DNA of 64,000 bases from Vibrio maritimus (GCF_021441885.1 NZ_CP090439.1:1-64000); one strand, 5' to 3'. Shown: positions 41,001 through 47,370, counted from the stretch's first letter. Notes: generated by a model not told the origin, from the letters alone. A program made the numbers and translations.

Positions 41001-41296
41001 TTGAGCGAGACAATAAATCCCCCACTCTCATTATTAACATTAGTCGATAGGTCGACTTTGCCTTGTTGGTTAGCGATATTACTCGTTAGGTCATCGATTG
41101 TTTCAGAAAGTGCTTGTTCGATGGCTGAAATTTGCTCGGGTGTAAGAGTCGTTTGATCGCCTAATTCAACAATGGGCTGGTTGACCACTAGAATCCCGTC
41201 AATCAAGGCTTCGTCGGGTGCAGCACGCTCCCACGTACCATCGGAAAATACCTTCCAAATCACATCACCCATTTGAACATACAGCACTGGCACCAT
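32012..41296 (-). CDS. Giant RTX adhesin (Bap/Lap-like), 3094 residues
   Basis: Secreted or surface-retained adhesin. The N-terminal 115 residues have no signal peptide and resemble a retention module, with ETIARAGFDT near 104-113. Several Bap-type Ig-like repeats follow (residues about 130-600). T1SS-143-type domains occupy about 900-1450, including TVSEGGLDSENSVSGTG. A long series of cadherin-like or VCBS-like acidic repeats continues to about 2850. The C-terminus has glycine-rich RTX nonapeptides (GGSGGDTLSGGIGADTI, GLGHDTFVF) and a type I secretion signal. GGAG lies seven bases before the ATG. It heads the secretion operon. No lapD or lapG gene is in the window. Confidence 0.9.
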   Translation of the reverse strand: MVPVLYVQMGDVIWKVFSDGTWERAAPDEALIDGILVVNQPIVELGDQTTLTPEQISAIEQALSETIDDLTSNIANQQGKVDLSTNVNNESGGFIVSLKATLDETIARAGFDTRPADREDEDPNPEQTSLDILSDQAKLTVDILDGGDGYENQFEVPSVTIEGTATDVRDGRVVLITITDQDGNTIQLQSVTASEAYSVTGVDLSSLVEGPLTVDAIISDDFGNSITAQDTTFKDTLANITVELDGFGDDFINTNEAPTEAFTGTTEFVEAGQIINWTITDEAGVSISGTSVVNESGQWSITELDVQALQDGVLTVEASTIDIAGNPTTATDTIIKDTQAFITVQFDDVDGVTNEKEILGTNLSGTVTDVEDGQPVVLTITGVNGDPITLTTVVSNGAWSVSGVDLSRFDDGELSVTASTIDVAGNTASATDTSTLDTVKPFIDIDTLQGFNILAFRGGTLTSLQGTTDLVEEGLPVTVVVSDGVVTVEYQGIVDADGNWLVSDIDVSSLDLNAVWTLDANVSNAVGNSATDDMPTLVLPESLAFSDTVIGIFGNQAKESDVRIENAEFVFYESQSLIDQLTSNGLSITVTVTDYQVMGVRSDGEVVFEAVLTGDKVDVAFKQVIDQEPDLNSIQTALLIQGTQTDADGTTEVVIGHLPINVADIEPLIFDDFAFVTEGEVKSGNVLNNDIDLDGALIISKIIIDGTEYTVSGSTPTVVDIPEGQLSVFANGHYNFSANRNIDNTNGRQSVSFDYVAGDQENDFGQGTATIFISDGDAGQVGSGSYEYTEPDLVDRPGTFVTTFDVNPGSDNPDPDSLYFEASTINVLDSLSLTSGNDLLALTYELNDAGNVLTAKSGTTVVFTLTLTGEVNASDPTAVTGSLTIVQEQPLNQPTNNDLLNLPLVIGGLDTDGTELGLGDFNLLIGDGSDPTMSNITDAPTVSEGGLDSENSVSGTGTFNVSIGADDLDKNQSLKPTVFFDTADQPLVYSSGNLIHYTVDATGAILTGSYEDSDGNTVNVFVIGFIQPDADTGGDVAYTFTLLQNLDNSSDPLEIPFVVTARDSDGDQTKLTLDVKVTDSGSATVGTASLTVTELPEKSGETETNTDTSTISITASQDELTDIALSIDSGTAVEDSNGNAITTNGLSVVWRDNGDNTYDGIDENGMVVFRVSLPDELEIESSSTDNVEIGFRLFKEIDHGSDGSVDSLTINLPIVVTDLDGTETEQISTVAILDGLDPTVETVTVSVNEADLEGVGEVEVIQADTLTFVRGSDTIVSFDINIANFGSYTSGGETIVLADRDIDGWYIGTKQSSNEEVFRLRLNVDGSAEFFLFKPLDHADGNGANILDLEFPIVATDSDGDESAESILKVAVTDDIPTTGEAQTLEITEGDSFTGNLLSGTRIGVDGGAITEFTYENVTYSFSGTDTQVISLTNANDSNSIYGTLTLKSDGSYTIVTDANVDATPKLTDSIVFTVKDNDGDTVSNTANLILDDSIGFVRVENTEIREDELATVDIKVFVGDFDQGENVSEIRISGLQDGTLYLDGVALVAVGGTVTLTDAQIKQETGENYFVPDGVLTYRPKENESNTTLSSNVVALIVGATVTKTGAADDVLSNEVLDISVLPVADAPDWGSSQFEYNLTEDIDRTFPLDIDALLVDTDSSESLSYQITNVPSGITIKLNGDKIVEGKSYTQSQLDQMTITVKKNLAGEFTFDLKAISTEKGSEFAQSTDKTAEIDSPVVIKVSPDADVPELSVRDVRGLEDVDIDLSDAIFGTLTDTDGSESLFYDIEVQDGWSFTGTGFEQTGTNMYRVESDAIANGDALLRPKTDISSFTESLAINVTAVAVESTVDGLPPVNEEADSTTKTINITLKGVVDEPIAQDGGNGNWQYDEANKTIETAASFNEDGLVPLDFVFVTSDDDVSEVLNILITNLPDDIAIVDSAGQPVALTIAGIDPTTGNVYQVSNEELATLFVKPKEDFSGRITFDARVVSTEPDGDSGTFEYTVQIDLLPVVDQSEGVTVSTTGIEDGQIALDLEPRLSGDSDGSETLTGYLIDPLPSDLTLLFDSSPITVPASGLDLESLLDSTTPTLDSLLNSGRLSVVATEDLSGVFSIPVRYEVTDTSELGATTSKLISGSLTVTVEAKVEGDTRLETSLETFVSDDGSPVDVSNAVRFIEEDIDGSEYLDYFILEVPQEYDIVVNSGGNEAQETPDGNWIIPATGLTSDTVQDISTFILNNVTISSNQDTPVIDIVVRARVIDGEDAKYIDGKFQIQITGHSGGGTPCDPVGPPGEIESDDDIVFDEGTEVLDLSGLLNPDIASDADNSISFYVPADSLPEDVELQGEGVITVYDNDGEIVGYTISQSGLSNLQIVGLDEDFAGCINFEVQTTETSSCNGSSLTTTQTISIDIRPVVDDITLSTVLSRIDEDVASDLDLQLILGDSVKLDGSQTVIGEGESATGKETVNFFNIQVSDGATLSAPGSDNSWLIDNGDGSYTITDVTRLSEVILTPPANFSGEISLTAEVNITDKTDCLTETDTQTKTVTKIIDINPIVDPASLVTDDFTGDEDTYISLASLDAELIDQDGSENMSLSITGVPEGAVVVTKVGESYELVPNNGKDGGTFQGNPTYEWQLDPADLDNTYILPPLDFSGDIPLTLKAITEELATNDTRITESSFTLGVNPIADEIDFFNVPDKVTGDEDAVITIPIDIVTQETNSDESIALVVTAKAANDSSSIEDMASIRVDGKTARFFQVDGVATAVILVSASSINSIELFAGDAFGDIDLTITADARDTANVLGSNVGDFGPIKQETIRIEITPEPDAPILDLTYDNILAEPTGDIPLGLSLDLVNPADGETGKLTIGGLPSDLELTKGEKVGDNWEVDGDDISSVAIKYPGTLSADETFTLILKPSAELNGNTADGSVETLDVELLTEGSQTLTGNFQKDYISGGSGGDTLSGGIGADTILSGKGNDELTGGLGHDTFVFTSDDIGTVFEFADTVTDFNVSANTDSIDLSAILSATNATDAANQLNLIQDGADVRIELLPSGNQVEHNIKLENTTLDSLYGGDASGVSETDIIQKMLDDQNLILSSN

Positions 41297-41416
41297 CGTT
41301 GGTCTCCGAACAATACTAAGTCTTTCATATAAAGATAGTATTTCCAGAATAGAGTGTGGTGAAATTTACAATTTTGTTCTAAGTACTTAGGTAGCGATCA
41401 AAAAAGGAACGAGATT

Positions 41417-42349
41417 ATGGCAGGCGCAAGTTTACTCACCCTCATTGATGACATCTCTGTACTCATGGACGATGTCGCCGTTATGTCTAAGGTTGCTGTA
41501 AAAAAAACCGCCGGTGTACTTGGCGACGATCTTGCCGTAAATGCTGAACAAGTCAGCGGTGTTTCTACCGAAAGAGAACTTCCCGTGGTCTGGGCAGTTG
41601 CTAAAGGCTCGCTTCTCAATAAGGTAATATTGGTCCCCGCTGCATTGCTAGTAAGCCTATTCATTCCTTGGCTCATCACGCCATTACTTACTCTTGGTGG
41701 TGCGTTTCTTTGCTTTGAAGGGTTTGAAAAAATCCACCATTGGTGGACCCATCGAGGGCAAAAAGCATCTCATGTAGAAAATGAAGCTGCGGTATCAATG
41801 ACGGCTGAAGAGTTTGCCGAACTCGAACAACAAAAAATCAAAGGCGCAATCCGCACCGACTTTATTCTTTCTGCAGAAATCGTCGTGATCGCCCTCGGCA
41901 CTATGATGGCTCAATCACTAACCATGCAGGCCGTCAGTTTAAGTATCGTTGCTGTGCTAGTCACCGCTGGCGTATACGGTTTAGTCGCTATCATCGTAAA
42001 GCTCGATGACGCTGGCCTCTGGCTTATCAATAACAATCCTTCTAAAAGTGTCTTGAAGCAGAAACTAGGGCTCGGTCTTTTGAGCTTCGCTCCTTGGTTA
42101 ATGAAAGCTCTCGCAGTCGTTGGCACTATTGCTATGTTCTTGGTTGGTGGCGGTATTATTAGCCATGCGATTCCATGGCTCGAGCACTTAAGTGCTGCGC
42201 AGGCAGATACATTCAATCATATTCCGAGCCTAGATCTATTCTGGGAGAGCATTGGTGCTAGCATGATTCACCTGTTTAGTGGTGCTGTTCTCGGTGCTGT
42301 TTGCTTTGGGTTGCACCACGTTTACACCAAGATAAAAGGTTCAGCCTGA
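41417..42349 (+). CDS. DUF808 inner-membrane protein (YedI-like)
   Basis: Membrane protein of 310 residues with the DUF808 start MAGASLLTLIDDISVLMDDVA, followed by AVKKTAGVLGDDLAVNAEQV. About five or six hydrophobic helices are readable, and a His-rich segment (EKIHHWWTH) lies near residue 105. AAGGAACGAG precedes the ATG. Function unknown in all bacteria where the family has been seen. It is divergent from the adhesin across 120 bases. Confidence 0.9.
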   Translation: MAGASLLTLIDDISVLMDDVAVMSKVAVKKTAGVLGDDLAVNAEQVSGVSTERELPVVWAVAKGSLLNKVILVPAALLVSLFIPWLITPLLTLGGAFLCFEGFEKIHHWWTHRGQKASHVENEAAVSMTAEEFAELEQQKIKGAIRTDFILSAEIVVIALGTMMAQSLTMQAVSLSIVAVLVTAGVYGLVAIIVKLDDAGLWLINNNPSKSVLKQKLGLGLLSFAPWLMKALAVVGTIAMFLVGGGIISHAIPWLEHLSAAQADTFNHIPSLDLFWESIGASMIHLFSGAVLGAVCFGLHHVYTKIKGSA

Positions 42350-42492
42350 ACAAGGTAATGGCGAAGGCGTATAACTCGTCTAGATACAAACTTAATGACC
42401 TATTCACGACCCTGTAAGATAGCCACCAACCACGACTGATTTAATACCGATTCAAACAACAATAAGCCTTGATAGGCATTAAGGAAGTTGAA

Positions 42493-43416
42493 ATGAAAAG
42501 TGTATGGGTCGGAGGGTTGATGATCTCCAGTTTGGTCGCTTTTAATGCAAACGCATCAGCGCCAGCATCGATTAATCTAGGTATTTTAGGTGGTGAGAAC
42601 TCGGAAGCGCAGATTGGTAACAACCAATGTGTGGTTGAGTTTATGCAAGCGGAACTTGGTGTGAAAACCAACATCCGAAACTCGAGTGACTACAACTCAG
42701 TCATACAAGGTTTACTCGGTAAGAAAATCGACTTGGTCATCAACATGTCGCCTAAAGCATTCGCCGAAGTCCATCTTAATGATCCAGAAGCCGTGGATAT
42801 CATCGGTTTAATTGCCGATAACACGGATAACTCTCGAGGCTATCACTCTGTTGTCATCGTAAAAGCTGACAGCCCTTATCAAAGCATCGACGATTTACGT
42901 GGCAAGGTGTTCTCTTTTGCAGACCCAAACTCTACCTCCGGCTACTTGATACCAAACAACCAACTTCAGCAGCAGATTGGCGGCACGATGGACAACCGTT
43001 TTAACGGTTTCTTCGACACAATCAGTTTTTCGGGTGGGCACGAGCAAAACATCGTTGGTGTTATCAACGGTCAGTTTGATGCCGCAGTCTCTGCATCAAG
43101 CATGGTTGGTGATGAATCAATAGGCTATTCTGCAGGCGCTTTACATCGCTATGCGAAGCACGACCCAGAGGTGATGGATAAGATCCGCGTCATCTGGCAA
43201 TCTCCGCTTATCGCTAATGGTTCGACGATTGTTAGCAATGATTTAGACCCAGCGTTTAAAGAAAAGCTGGTTGCTGCCGTGAAAAAGTTGGATAAAGAAG
43301 ATAACGAGTGCTTCTCGAAAGCTGCAGGCGGATTAAGACATCTTGCCGATACGAGCATAGAAGAGTACCAGTCGATTATCGATTTGGTGTATGCGACTAA
43401 GTTTGTGCAGCGCTAA
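42493..43416 (+). CDS. PhnD-like periplasmic binding protein
   Basis: Exported protein of 307 residues of the phosphate/phosphonate-binding (PhnD) family. Signal peptide MKSVWVGGLMISSLVAFNANA; family segments GLLGKKIDLVINMSPKAF, YHSVVIVKADSPYQSIDDLRGKVFSFADPNSTSGYLIP and AAVSASSM. The start ATG at 42493 is preceded by AAGGAAG; an in-frame ATG at 42469 is less likely. No ABC permease or ATPase is nearby, so it is an orphan binding protein whose ligand is unknown. A perfect terminator follows. Confidence 0.85.
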   Translation: MKSVWVGGLMISSLVAFNANASAPASINLGILGGENSEAQIGNNQCVVEFMQAELGVKTNIRNSSDYNSVIQGLLGKKIDLVINMSPKAFAEVHLNDPEAVDIIGLIADNTDNSRGYHSVVIVKADSPYQSIDDLRGKVFSFADPNSTSGYLIPNNQLQQQIGGTMDNRFNGFFDTISFSGGHEQNIVGVINGQFDAAVSASSMVGDESIGYSAGALHRYAKHDPEVMDKIRVIWQSPLIANGSTIVSNDLDPAFKEKLVAAVKKLDKEDNECFSKAAGGLRHLADTSIEEYQSIIDLVYATKFVQR

Positions 43417-43450
43417 ACCAAGCTTGCACAGGACTCACTAAAGCACAAAA

Positions 43451-43480
43451 AAAAGTAGGCTCATTGCTGAGCCTACTTTT
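43451..43480. terminator. Bidirectional terminator
   Basis: AAAAGTAGGCTCA and TGAGCCTACTTTT form a perfect 13-base stem with a four-base loop between the PhnD-like gene and the convergent PRPP-synthetase-like gene. Confidence 0.93.
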
Positions 43481-43502
43481 CAATCTAAATTGCTAAGAGT
43501 GT

Positions 43503-44714
43503 CTATGACAGCTCTGACAATTGATCCGAGAACCAGATTTTGCGTTGAAAGCGTGGGTTCTTAGATGACATATCGATTTTATATGGGTTCTTCTCAAGCG
43601 CACGCTGAGGCACGTTTAGGATCTTACAAAGCTCTTGCGCCAAGAACTTCTCAATCTTCAACACAACCATCTTCTTACGCAGACGGCCTTGCTCATCGCG
43701 GTTTAGGATCGTTGGCATGGTGTTCAGTGTCAGAATCTCACCAAGTGCAGGGTGAGACATACGCTCACGCCCTTCTGTGCTTGCGTAGAAGTGCGACACA
43801 GTAAATACCATACGCTCAGGTTTCAGCTGCTGCAGGAACTGACAAGATTGAACTACTGTCGAGCCAGTGCGAACCATATCATCAAACAGTACAATACTTG
43901 GGTTCTCTAGACCCTCAAATGTATCTTCACTCTCTTTGTGAAGCGTGATTTCTACCTTACGCTCGGCCGTACGCTCTTTGTCCAGCATGATGAACTTGGC
44001 TTTGTTTAAGCCCAGCTTCTTGTAGATCTCTTTAACGAAATCACGAGCGCCTTTGTCTGGTGCACACAGAACCAGACCTTCGCCTTCTGGACCGTAGCTT
44101 AGAATGTTTGAGTTCAATAGGTAATGCGCATAAATCTCGTAAGGAATCAGGTTGTAGAAACGCCCTTTAAACACTTCAGTAAACATCTTCTGCACAGAGA
44201 CCGAGTGGTTATGTACAGTGATGACATCATCCACACCAGCAAGCTTAAGCATTTGTGCGTAAAGCATTGCCGTAAATGGCTGACCATCAAACTTCTTGAT
44301 ATCGGCAACGTCACGCTCCGCCGACTTATCACCCAGCTCAGGACGAGCACCACGGTCTTGAGCAGAGAAAAACAGGTCAGGTTCAACCAAAGTCACACGG
44401 CTAGCGCCATTTTCTTTCGCCGCACGTGCAATGATCAAGTTGTGCATTGCAAGCTCTTGACGGCTTGTGACCAAGTTGCCCGTGCTGACAATCACTACGG
44501 TTTTGCCCGCTAGGCTATTACCAATGTTGTCCATGTCGTTCTCATCAGAGATAAAACGTGGGCAAAACTCGGTATTCATAAAGTGCTTCATGCTGATGAC
44601 ATCGGAGATATCTTCATGCTGCCCCATCGCATAGGCGACATCGATTGCAAATGGGTTATCAGATGAGTTGCTAACAATCACTACGTCACTAGATTGTTCG
44701 TTCAGAGTGCTCAT
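43503..44714 (-). CDS. Ribose-phosphate pyrophosphokinase-like protein
   Basis: Protein of 403 residues of the PRPP-synthetase/phosphoribosyltransferase superfamily. Two PRT-like domains are suggested: an N-terminal one (STGNLVTSRQELAMHNLIIARAAKENGASRVTLVEPDLFFSAQDRG) and a C-terminal one with a PRPP-binding loop (VLFDDMVRTGSTVVQSCQFL). It is about 90 residues longer than ordinary Prs (315), so it is not the housekeeping copy. Start ATG 44712-44714 follows AAGGAA. It is divergent from a dihydroorotate-dehydrogenase-like gene. The activity as PRPP synthase is inferred from family; a regulatory or variant role is possible. Confidence 0.75.
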   Translation of the reverse strand: MSTLNEQSSDVVIVSNSSDNPFAIDVAYAMGQHEDISDVISMKHFMNTEFCPRFISDENDMDNIGNSLAGKTVVIVSTGNLVTSRQELAMHNLIIARAAKENGASRVTLVEPDLFFSAQDRGARPELGDKSAERDVADIKKFDGQPFTAMLYAQMLKLAGVDDVITVHNHSVSVQKMFTEVFKGRFYNLIPYEIYAHYLLNSNILSYGPEGEGLVLCAPDKGARDFVKEIYKKLGLNKAKFIMLDKERTAERKVEITLHKESEDTFEGLENPSIVLFDDMVRTGSTVVQSCQFLQQLKPERMVFTVSHFYASTEGRERMSHPALGEILTLNTMPTILNRDEQGRLRKKMVVLKIEKFLAQELCKILNVPQRALEKNPYKIDMSSKNPRFQRKIWFSDQLSELS

Positions 44715-45028
44715 GGTATTCCTTATCAAGAAGAAGCGAAGTGGGTTGCGGGTATTCTAGTGGTAAACCACACAAAATGGCATCGGAAATAGTAAGTTTA
44801 TGCGTAATTAGGTCGAGAACAGCATCAAGCAAACGTTTTCCAACTGAAAATTGCGTCTATTTTCACCATTTCGTTTAGTCGAAGGCGCTAATTTCGTCAT
44901 TTTTTCGTCAAGTAATTGATCTTACGCAGCGATACGTTCATCTAACGGCTCTCCCCTATATTCAGGCAGCAAAGCAAACGCTAGAATCCCCTCCAAATTT
45001 TATTTGGCAAAACAGGAAACGGCTTCTG
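44715..45028. promoter_or_regulatory. Shared divergent promoter region
   Basis: No gene is visible in this 314-base stretch. It separates the divergent PRPP-synthetase-like and dihydroorotate-dehydrogenase-like genes and holds the PurR-type site at 44827-44842. Confidence 0.6.
44827..44842. promoter_or_regulatory. PurR-type operator
   Basis: AAGCAAACGTTTTCCA differs from the PurR consensus ACGCAAACGTTTNCNT at two positions, with the central palindrome GCAAACGTTTTC intact. In E. coli PurR represses both prs and pyrD, so a shared site between these homologues makes sense. Both promoters lie within range. Confidence 0.62.
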
Positions 45029-46102
45029 ATGACTACTCCAACTCAGTTTGAACTTTATGACATCCTCAAAACCTATGAGGACAACTACCAAAATGGTCCA
45101 TTCTTTGATGCCAAATACCCGACTCGTCCAGCGGTAACACAGACTCATAAAATCTTCGACTTTGAGGTTAACTCTCGTCTTGGTGTTCCTGCGGGTCCTT
45201 TACTAAACAGCCACTGGTGTGATGTTTACGCGAAGCTAGGTTTCGATATTCCGGTATACAAAACAGTAAGAAGTGTTGAGCGCACCTGTCACCCAGCACC
45301 AAACTGTGTCTTCCTTGATACCAACGAACAGTTCAACAACCGCGACATCAACACAGCTATCCACCCAGGTGCTCGCCCATCACTCGATGAAAAAATCACC
45401 ATCACTAACTCGTTCGGCGTACCTTCTCTAGCGCCATCGGTGTGGATGAAGGACATCGAAGAAGGCAACCGTAAGATGGGTAAAAACCAGCTTATGATTG
45501 TTTCGGTAAACGGCACTCCAGGTCTTGCAGAGCGCGATCTTGTTGAAGACTACGGCTACGTATCATCAATGGCGAAAGAAGCTGGTGCTAAAGTGATCGA
45601 AGTGAACTACTCATGCCCGAACCTAGGCGGAAGCAAAGAAGGCGCGTTGTTCTCTGACCCAGAAAACTCTGCTCTAGTGTCTAAGAAAATCCGCGAATCT
45701 ATCGGTGACACACCACTTCTTATCAAACTAGGCTGGATGCCAGCAGAACAGCTAGAAAAAGTCATTGAAGCAAACCGTCCATTCGTTGATGGTTACGCTG
45801 CAATCAACACCATCCCTCGCCAAGTAGTGACACCAGAAGGTGTTGCAGCGCTACCAGGCGAAGGTCGTCTGCAAAGCGGTACGTGTGGTTACGCGATTGG
45901 TAACTTGGCTGAAGAAGTCACACAGAACCTAATCGATCTTCGCACTAAGTGGAAAGATGACTTCGTTATCTGTTCGGTAGGCGGCATGATGAATGCTGAA
46001 GACCTACACCGCCGCCTAGATATGGGTGCAGACATGGTAATGAGTGCGACTGCAGCAATGTGGGACCCGTACTTGGCGCAGAAATTCCATGAGTACAAGT
46101 AA
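45029..46102 (+). CDS. Dihydroorotate dehydrogenase-like protein
   Basis: FMN-enzyme fold of 357 residues resembling class 1 dihydroorotate dehydrogenase. The hallmark NYSCPNLGG (C196 at the catalytic-base position; class 2 enzymes have Ser there) is clear. Other FMN-site parts: GVPAGPLLNS near the N-terminus, LLIKLGWMP, and CSVGGMMNAEDLHRRLDMGADMVMSATA near the end. It has an N-terminal extension and no membrane segment. Because Vibrio normally encodes a class 2 PyrD elsewhere, this may be a second enzyme or a dehydrogenase of a related ring compound. Divergent from the PRPP-synthetase-like gene. Confidence 0.78.
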   Translation: MTTPTQFELYDILKTYEDNYQNGPFFDAKYPTRPAVTQTHKIFDFEVNSRLGVPAGPLLNSHWCDVYAKLGFDIPVYKTVRSVERTCHPAPNCVFLDTNEQFNNRDINTAIHPGARPSLDEKITITNSFGVPSLAPSVWMKDIEEGNRKMGKNQLMIVSVNGTPGLAERDLVEDYGYVSSMAKEAGAKVIEVNYSCPNLGGSKEGALFSDPENSALVSKKIRESIGDTPLLIKLGWMPAEQLEKVIEANRPFVDGYAAINTIPRQVVTPEGVAALPGEGRLQSGTCGYAIGNLAEEVTQNLIDLRTKWKDDFVICSVGGMMNAEDLHRRLDMGADMVMSATAAMWDPYLAQKFHEYK

Positions 46103-46128
46103 GCGTTTTAGCTAGTTGAGTTAAGAAG

Positions 46129-46164
46129 GCTATTGGTGCTAAGAGTGGTGCCAATAGCTTTTGT
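46129..46164 (+). terminator. Terminator after the dihydroorotate dehydrogenase-like gene
   Basis: GCTATTGG and CCAATAGC pair around a 14-base loop that can extend the stem further, followed by TTTTGTT. Confidence 0.75.
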
Positions 46165-46202
46165 TCCTTTATCAGCGCGCGTGTTCTAAATCCGTGCGTT
46201 CC

Positions 46203-46433
46203 TTATGAAATCACACATTTTTCAATCATGCGCCAGCCAATATAGATAGCTGCCCCACCCAGCACTAACTCGGAAAGAATTAAGAAGAAAAACAGAAGCC
46301 ACTTGTTCTCATAGTAAATATTGTTGAGAGTCCGAGTGTAAAACGCTGGAACAAGACTTCTCCCGACGTAGATAACAATCGCGATAAAGAGAATAGAATT
46401 AACGAGTTCTGTGTTGGTTATGCAGCTAAACAT
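46203..46433 (-). CDS. Small two-helix membrane protein
   Basis: Protein of 76 residues with two hydrophobic helices (residues about 12-32 and 45-66) and a short polar C-terminus. No signal peptide or recognised domain. AAAGG lies six bases before the ATG, and it starts nine bases after the deaminase gene, so it is probably cotranscribed with it. Function unknown. Confidence 0.5.
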   Translation of the reverse strand: MFSCITNTELVNSILFIAIVIYVGRSLVPAFYTRTLNNIYYENKWLLFFFLILSELVLGGAAIYIGWRMIEKCVIS

Positions 46434-46442
46434 AAAATGCCT

Positions 46443-46868
46443 TTACGATTTACCCAGATAGGGTGTCAGAAACTCGCTAACTTGCTCACTACACAAACCA
46501 ACCTCCACCTCTACTCCTGCTTCCCTTAGAATTGCTATGCCTTTACCGCTATTGCGGGGATCGGGGTCTAACATGGCTACGACCACCTTCTTGATCCCGG
46601 ACTTAACGAGTGTCTCTGCGCAAGCTGGTGTTCGGCCTACGAATGAGCAAGGCTCAAGCGTCACATAAGCTGTGATGTTGTCCATCGGACCTGTGTATTT
46701 GTTTAATGCTTCTACTTCCGCGTGATTGCAACCGATGGGTTGTGTGAAGCCTTCCGAGACGATTTGATCGCCGTCAACGAGGACGCAGCCGACTGGTGGG
46801 TTGGGTTTGCAGTTTGGGAGGGCGGATTTTGAAACTGAAAGCGCTTTGAGCATGTGGGATTTGGGCAT
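46443..46868 (-). CDS. RibD-like cytidine/pyrimidine deaminase
   Basis: Zinc deaminase of 141 residues, only the deaminase half of RibD. The zinc-site H49-A-E51 (NHAEVEAL) and the two Cys of PCSFVGRTPAC (C74, C83) are intact, so it should be active. The RibD-type start PNPPVGCVLVDGDQIVSEGF is clear, but the reductase domain is absent, so it is not a complete riboflavin enzyme. It may deaminate a free or modified nucleotide base. The start at 46868 lacks a strong Shine-Dalgarno. Confidence 0.85.
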   Translation of the reverse strand: MPKSHMLKALSVSKSALPNCKPNPPVGCVLVDGDQIVSEGFTQPIGCNHAEVEALNKYTGPMDNITAYVTLEPCSFVGRTPACAETLVKSGIKKVVVAMLDPDPRNSGKGIAILREAGVEVEVGLCSEQVSEFLTPYLGKS

Positions 46869-46931
46869 TGGGGTGTGTCCATGTAGATAAAGCTAATTTT
46901 TGGCTTCAGAAGTCGATTTGCAAACAGTCTA

Positions 46932-47270
46932 CTAAAGCAAGACGTCCTTAACACAGTAGGTTGCGGTGTTATGAGTAGATGTATAGCAGGTTAAGTTTGT
47001 CTTTAATATTAAAGGAGACAATATAATGCCTTTATGCTCGTTCACTAAAACTGATGAACTCTCTTTGTCGGTTTGGACTGAAACGGCTCCACCACTTTCT
47101 AAATCTATATAGACTTGATGTGAGCTAGTATTAGAGCAAACTGATACGGTGCAGGACTCTTCGGTATCCAAATCAGTGGAAATGGCAAGGCAGCGGGCTA
47201 GCAGTTCATGGCAGCCTGCCCACGTATTTGCACTGAACATTATTATGAAGATACTGAGTAAGTGTTTCAT
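46932..47270 (-). CDS. Exported hypothetical protein with Cys pairs
   Basis: Protein of 112 residues with a signal peptide (MKHLLSIFIIMFSANTWA) and six or so Cys in the mature part (GCHELLARCL, ESCTVSVCSN, LTCYTS, TYCVKD) suggesting disulfides in the periplasm or outside. No recognised domain. Its ATG overlaps the stop of a possible 23-codon frame upstream (ATGA), which could couple translation. Confidence 0.6.
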   Translation of the reverse strand: MKHLLSIFIIMFSANTWAGCHELLARCLAISTDLDTEESCTVSVCSNTSSHQVYIDLESGGAVSVQTDKESSSVLVNEHKGIILSPLILKTNLTCYTSTHNTATYCVKDVLL

Positions 47271-47338
47271 TTATATAAATCCGATTGGTTTGTATAGCTT
47301 TCAACGAAGGTGTGAACCACGCTTTGGCTGTATTTCAT
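47267..47338 (-). CDS. Possible 23-residue upstream peptide
   Basis: Short frame beginning MKYSQSVVHTFVE with GGAG five bases before the ATG and a stop overlapping the start of the secreted protein gene (ATGA). It may only be a coupling leader. Evidence is limited to the ribosome site and overlap. Confidence 0.3.
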   Translation of the reverse strand: MKYSQSVVHTFVESYTNQSDLYK

Positions 47339-47370
47339 TTCGACTCCATAGTCGTTTATATGGCAACTTT

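Noticed and set aside
32012..41296. Many long open frames on the plus strand inside the adhesin gene
   Set aside because: They lie antisense to a coherent 3094-codon gene with clear domains and RTX ending, have Ser/Val-rich compositions mirroring the repeats, and lack ribosome sites.
32012..41296. Repeats in the adhesin considered as a CRISPR or tandem DNA array
   Set aside because: The repetition is at protein-domain level with diverged DNA; there are no short identical repeats with uniform spacers.
41297..41416. Short adhesin/DUF808 divergent gap examined for a riboswitch or cyclic-di-GMP aptamer
   Set aside because: No recognisable conserved motif or strong fold was seen by eye.
46203..47270. 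Genes left of the array considered as further integron cassettes
   Set aside because: No attC-like repeat follows any of them, so cassette status cannot be supported.
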